This document shows positions 61,868-64,000 of a stretch of 64,000 nucleotides of DNA, piece by piece. Both the position numbers and the translations under genes were made by a program. The first letter of the stretch is position 1; each line of letters starts with the position of its first letter. The notes beneath the pieces were generated by a model. That model was given only the letters and a program-made list of their open reading frames with translations, made no database searches and was not told the DNA's origin. This DNA comes from Spirosoma lacussanchae (GTDB taxonomy: Bacteria > Bacteroidota > Bacteroidia > Cytophagales > Spirosomataceae). Location of the stretch: the NCBI RefSeq assembly GCF_005870035.1, contig NZ_SWJG01000001.1, positions 2,459,731-2,523,730 of the forward strand. Reading direction: 5' to 3'.

Positions 61868-62637
61868 GGTACGGTTATTTCGAGTAGTGGAGATATAAAA
61901 AACTTACTGCCATTCCAGTAGGCGCGGGTCTGGCCATACGGCGGGTGGGATTTTACGATAAAGTCAGCTGTCTTGCCGGGAACGGTTAGGGCGATGGCGT
62001 CCGAAATGGTGTTGACCTCGTAGGTGTCCACCTTTTTGGCGTCAATCTGCGCTTTGGTGTACACGTCGGCTGCGGGCGCTTTGCCAGCCAGCGAAATGAC
62101 CAGATTCTGGTTCGTCGTGGCCTGCGTCGCGGTGAAGTTATTGTAAGCCGTTACGGTGACCCGGTTGTTGATCGCGTCGGTATTGGCCGCAATACTGGTC
62201 GACAGGGGCGCCAGCGCGTCGGGCATCACGCCCCCGTACAGTTGCAGATTCACCACTTCACCCGGCCGCGTGGGTCGGCTGCTGTAAGAAAACTCGTACA
62301 GCCCCGCCCGAATCGCCGTACCATTCGCAAACAGCGCAACCCAGACCGATCGGTTTTGATACAGCCGGAGCGTCTGAGCCGCCGTCCAGCTGCCAAATAC
62401 CGTATTGCCTACCTGCGTCAGTGTCGGCTGGTTTTCGGATTTGACGGGCTTGCCGCCGGGCCGGTCGGTCACGCTGATGCTGAGCGAAACGGGTGCCCCC
62501 TGGTTGGTAATGGTCGTTGAAAACGAAAAGGGCGTACCGGGATACACGCTGCCCGATATGGGCGCGGGTTGGTTACTCTGCGCCAGTAGTGAGCTGGCGC
62601 AGAGTAGGACAGTGAGTAGATACAGTAGGGTTCGCAT
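61864..62637 (-). CDS. Exported protein of the late operon, tail-type
   Basis: The ATG at 62637 (MRTLLYLLTVLLCASSLLAQ) gives 257 residues with a signal peptide. The mature part is beta-rich with Thr/Asn-rich stretches (ATQATTNQNLVISLAGK), like a tail-associated adhesin. The start overlaps the upstream stop and the stop overlaps the SGNH gene's start (4 bp each), so the three genes are translationally coupled. Not recognised. Confidence 0.65.
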   Translation of the reverse strand: MRTLLYLLTVLLCASSLLAQSNQPAPISGSVYPGTPFSFSTTITNQGAPVSLSISVTDRPGGKPVKSENQPTLTQVGNTVFGSWTAAQTLRLYQNRSVWVALFANGTAIRAGLYEFSYSSRPTRPGEVVNLQLYGGVMPDALAPLSTSIAANTDAINNRVTVTAYNNFTATQATTNQNLVISLAGKAPAADVYTKAQIDAKKVDTYEVNTISDAIALTVPGKTADFIVKSHPPYGQTRAYWNGSKFFISPLLEITVP

Positions 62638-64000
62638 CAGGGTTGGGCGTTTACGGTGTTGATCCATTCAATCCGAACGCTCTCCCCCGACACCGGATCG
62701 TCCTGGTTCTCGGTCCCGAAATTGATGTAGCGCTGGATGCTCAGCCGGTTGATGATGCCCCGCCAGTCGGGATTGCCCGCCAGCGGGATCTCGATGGTGC
62801 GGGCCACCCCGTCGCCCGTAACCGGAAACTCGACGAAAATAGGCAGACCCCCGATGTTCATATCCGAGCGCCAGAACCGCAGTCGGAACTTGTTGAGCGG
62901 CCCGGTGTAGGCCATCCGGATAAAGATGCGGCTCGCCTGCACGGCCGGAAACGACAGCCGCGGGCTGGCTACGCTGCCCTGCTTGCGAACCGGAAACCAC
63001 GTCCAGCCATCGGCCCCCAGCGGCACCTCGTTATCCCGCGCCCAGTCCCGAAACCACCAGCCCCGATCGGCCGAGTTCTTGAAGTTGTAGGCAAACGAAC
63101 GGCTCCACGGCCGGGAGGTGGCGTACTGCCGGATCTCGTTGACGTGCCCCACGACGATATGCCATTCGCTGTACATCGTTTCGTTCCAGCCCACGTGCAG
63201 CTGGGGTTGAAACGCGACATAAGGACTGGCTTCGGCAAAGGTGTTACTGCCTCCGCAGCCGGGACACTGGCGCTTATGGGTCACCTCATAGAGCCGTTCC
63301 GCGACGATACCCGCCCCCCGGTTGTTCTCGTCGATGTTGGCGATCCAGTTCTCCGTAATGGCGAACGCCCGCTGGTCGCCCACGTCGTCCCGCTTGGTGA
63401 TGGTCGCATTGCTGTAAGGCTGATCACCGGCGTAGTAGGCTGCGAACCGGTATCGGTCGTTGGCGTAGAAACAGGGGTATTCCTGGCCGTACGCATCATA
63501 CTGGGTTTTGTCGTCCTGGCGGTTGTTGGTGATTTTCCAGTAAATACGAACCGCCCGATCGGTCCCGATGACCGACCAGGTTTCCAGTATCGTGTCGGTC
63601 GTTTCGTTGTTGATCGGCCAGTTTTTGAGCTGCGACTTCACGTACACCGTATTGGCATTCCAGGCCATCTGCAGCACCGGCGATGAGTTTTTATACACAT
63701 CACCAGCCTGGATGGGGTTGTTACCGGTACCGCCCCCCGGCGCGGTTTTCCCCTCCCGGGTGGCCCAATCGGTGTTGATCTCCGCAAACGGGTTGGGACT
63801 GGTTCGGCCGCCCCGGTACAGGGCCAGCTGAAGCTGTCGGCCGAGGTCGGCATTGTTGATGATGTTATCGTTTGGCGTGGGGCCTTTCAAATCATACAGC
63901 TCACAGGCCGCGCCCCCCGCTTTTTCCCAGAAACCAATTTTAATGAACTCGTTCTGCAGGTAGATTTTCCGGCCGATCGGCTGATTATTCAGCCGCTCCC
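62637..64000 (-). CDS. Large late-operon protein, 5' partial at window edge
   Basis: The frame continues past 64000; about 454 residues are visible, including a part upstream of a TTG at 63888-63890 that reads through without a stop. It is aromatic-rich with beta-strand repeats (YAYNFKNSADRGWWFRDW; QRYINFGTENQDD). A CPGCGG motif near the middle may bind metal. Likely a structural or tail protein by position; no domain recognised. Confidence 0.6.
   Translation of the reverse strand, partial: ERLNNQPIGRKIYLQNEFIKIGFWEKAGGAACELYDLKGPTPNDNIINNADLGRQLQLALYRGGRTSPNPFAEINTDWATREGKTAPGGGTGNNPIQAGDVYKNSSPVLQMAWNANTVYVKSQLKNWPINNETTDTILETWSVIGTDRAVRIYWKITNNRQDDKTQYDAYGQEYPCFYANDRYRFAAYYAGDQPYSNATITKRDDVGDQRAFAITENWIANIDENNRGAGIVAERLYEVTHKRQCPGCGGSNTFAEASPYVAFQPQLHVGWNETMYSEWHIVVGHVNEIRQYATSRPWSRSFAYNFKNSADRGWWFRDWARDNEVPLGADGWTWFPVRKQGSVASPRLSFPAVQASRIFIRMAYTGPLNKFRLRFWRSDMNIGGLPIFVEFPVTGDGVARTIEIPLAGNPDWRGIINRLSIQRYINFGTENQDDPVSGESVRIEWINTVNAQP

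Noticed and set aside
62643..63686. 347-codon open frame on the plus strand
   Set aside because: Antisense to the late-operon gene, which has coupled neighbours and natural composition; the shadow has Pro/Arg/His-rich sequence.

Overview
The window looks like a chromosome segment of a member of the Bacteroidota, most likely a Spirosoma-like Cytophagales species. The reasons are the gene families (a one-protein hybrid two-component regulator, a TonB-dependent receptor, DUF4494, MenB/MenE, an alpha2-type GlyS, SGNH and amidohydrolase families), start codons mostly lacking purine-rich Shine-Dalgarno sequences, and several TAnnTTTG (-7) promoter elements with TTG upstream. The genus is inference; no rRNA or tRNA gene was seen.

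Positions 1-47.0 kb are ordinary chromosome. In order they hold an M23/LysM peptidase end, a membrane protein, a DUF2071 protein, a two-gene amidohydrolase operon, a secreted protein, a DEAD-box helicase, a cysteine hydrolase, a TonB receptor, an ABC ATPase/membrane pair, a Tat-exported PLP enzyme, a histidine kinase, a DMT/GRP-type sugar transporter, a PPC-domain protein and a menaquinone patch (menB; a lipoprotein-like Rieske protein; menE). Then come a methyltransferase, a GH65 phosphorylase, a DinB-like protein, a MobA-like nucleotidyltransferase, truA, a PNPOx-like protein, an XRE regulator, an aldehyde dehydrogenase, a metallopeptidase/TolB/beta-barrel fusion, a NatAB-like ABC exporter, an RDD protein, a dicarboxylate symporter, a 1330-residue hybrid sensor, a LytTR protein and glyS. 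Many convergent gene pairs are separated by strong bidirectional hairpin terminators.

From about 47.2 kb to the right edge the window is a prophage, or the left part of one. A repressor-like gene (minus strand) faces a small early gene, with a nearly duplicated promoter/operator cassette at 47991-48032 and 48434-48475. The rightward early operon carries many small unknown genes, a C5 cytosine methyltransferase, an HNH endonuclease, a PD-(D/E)XK nuclease-like protein, a lambda-O-like replication protein with iterons inside its own gene, a RuvC-like resolvase, DUF4494 and a MazG-like pyrophosphohydrolase. It ends at a bidirectional terminator at 57961-57993. A leftward late operon enters from the right edge: tail-type proteins (two with signal peptides, one an SGNH esterase), small membrane proteins including a likely holin, and an N-acetylmuramidase endolysin that ends at the same terminator. 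No integrase, terminase or capsid gene is in the window.

The most notable points are: (1) the methyltransferase gene, where two overlapping frames both read as recognisable C5-methyltransferase C-terminal regions; (2) a second, diverged copy of its 3' end directly after the HNH gene, suggesting gene replacement linked to a homing endonuclease; (3) a lambda-like replication origin made of 17-bp iterons inside the replication gene; (4) the duplicated early promoter/operator; (5) a possible remnant of a ComEA-like gene next to the prophage, which could mark the attachment site.
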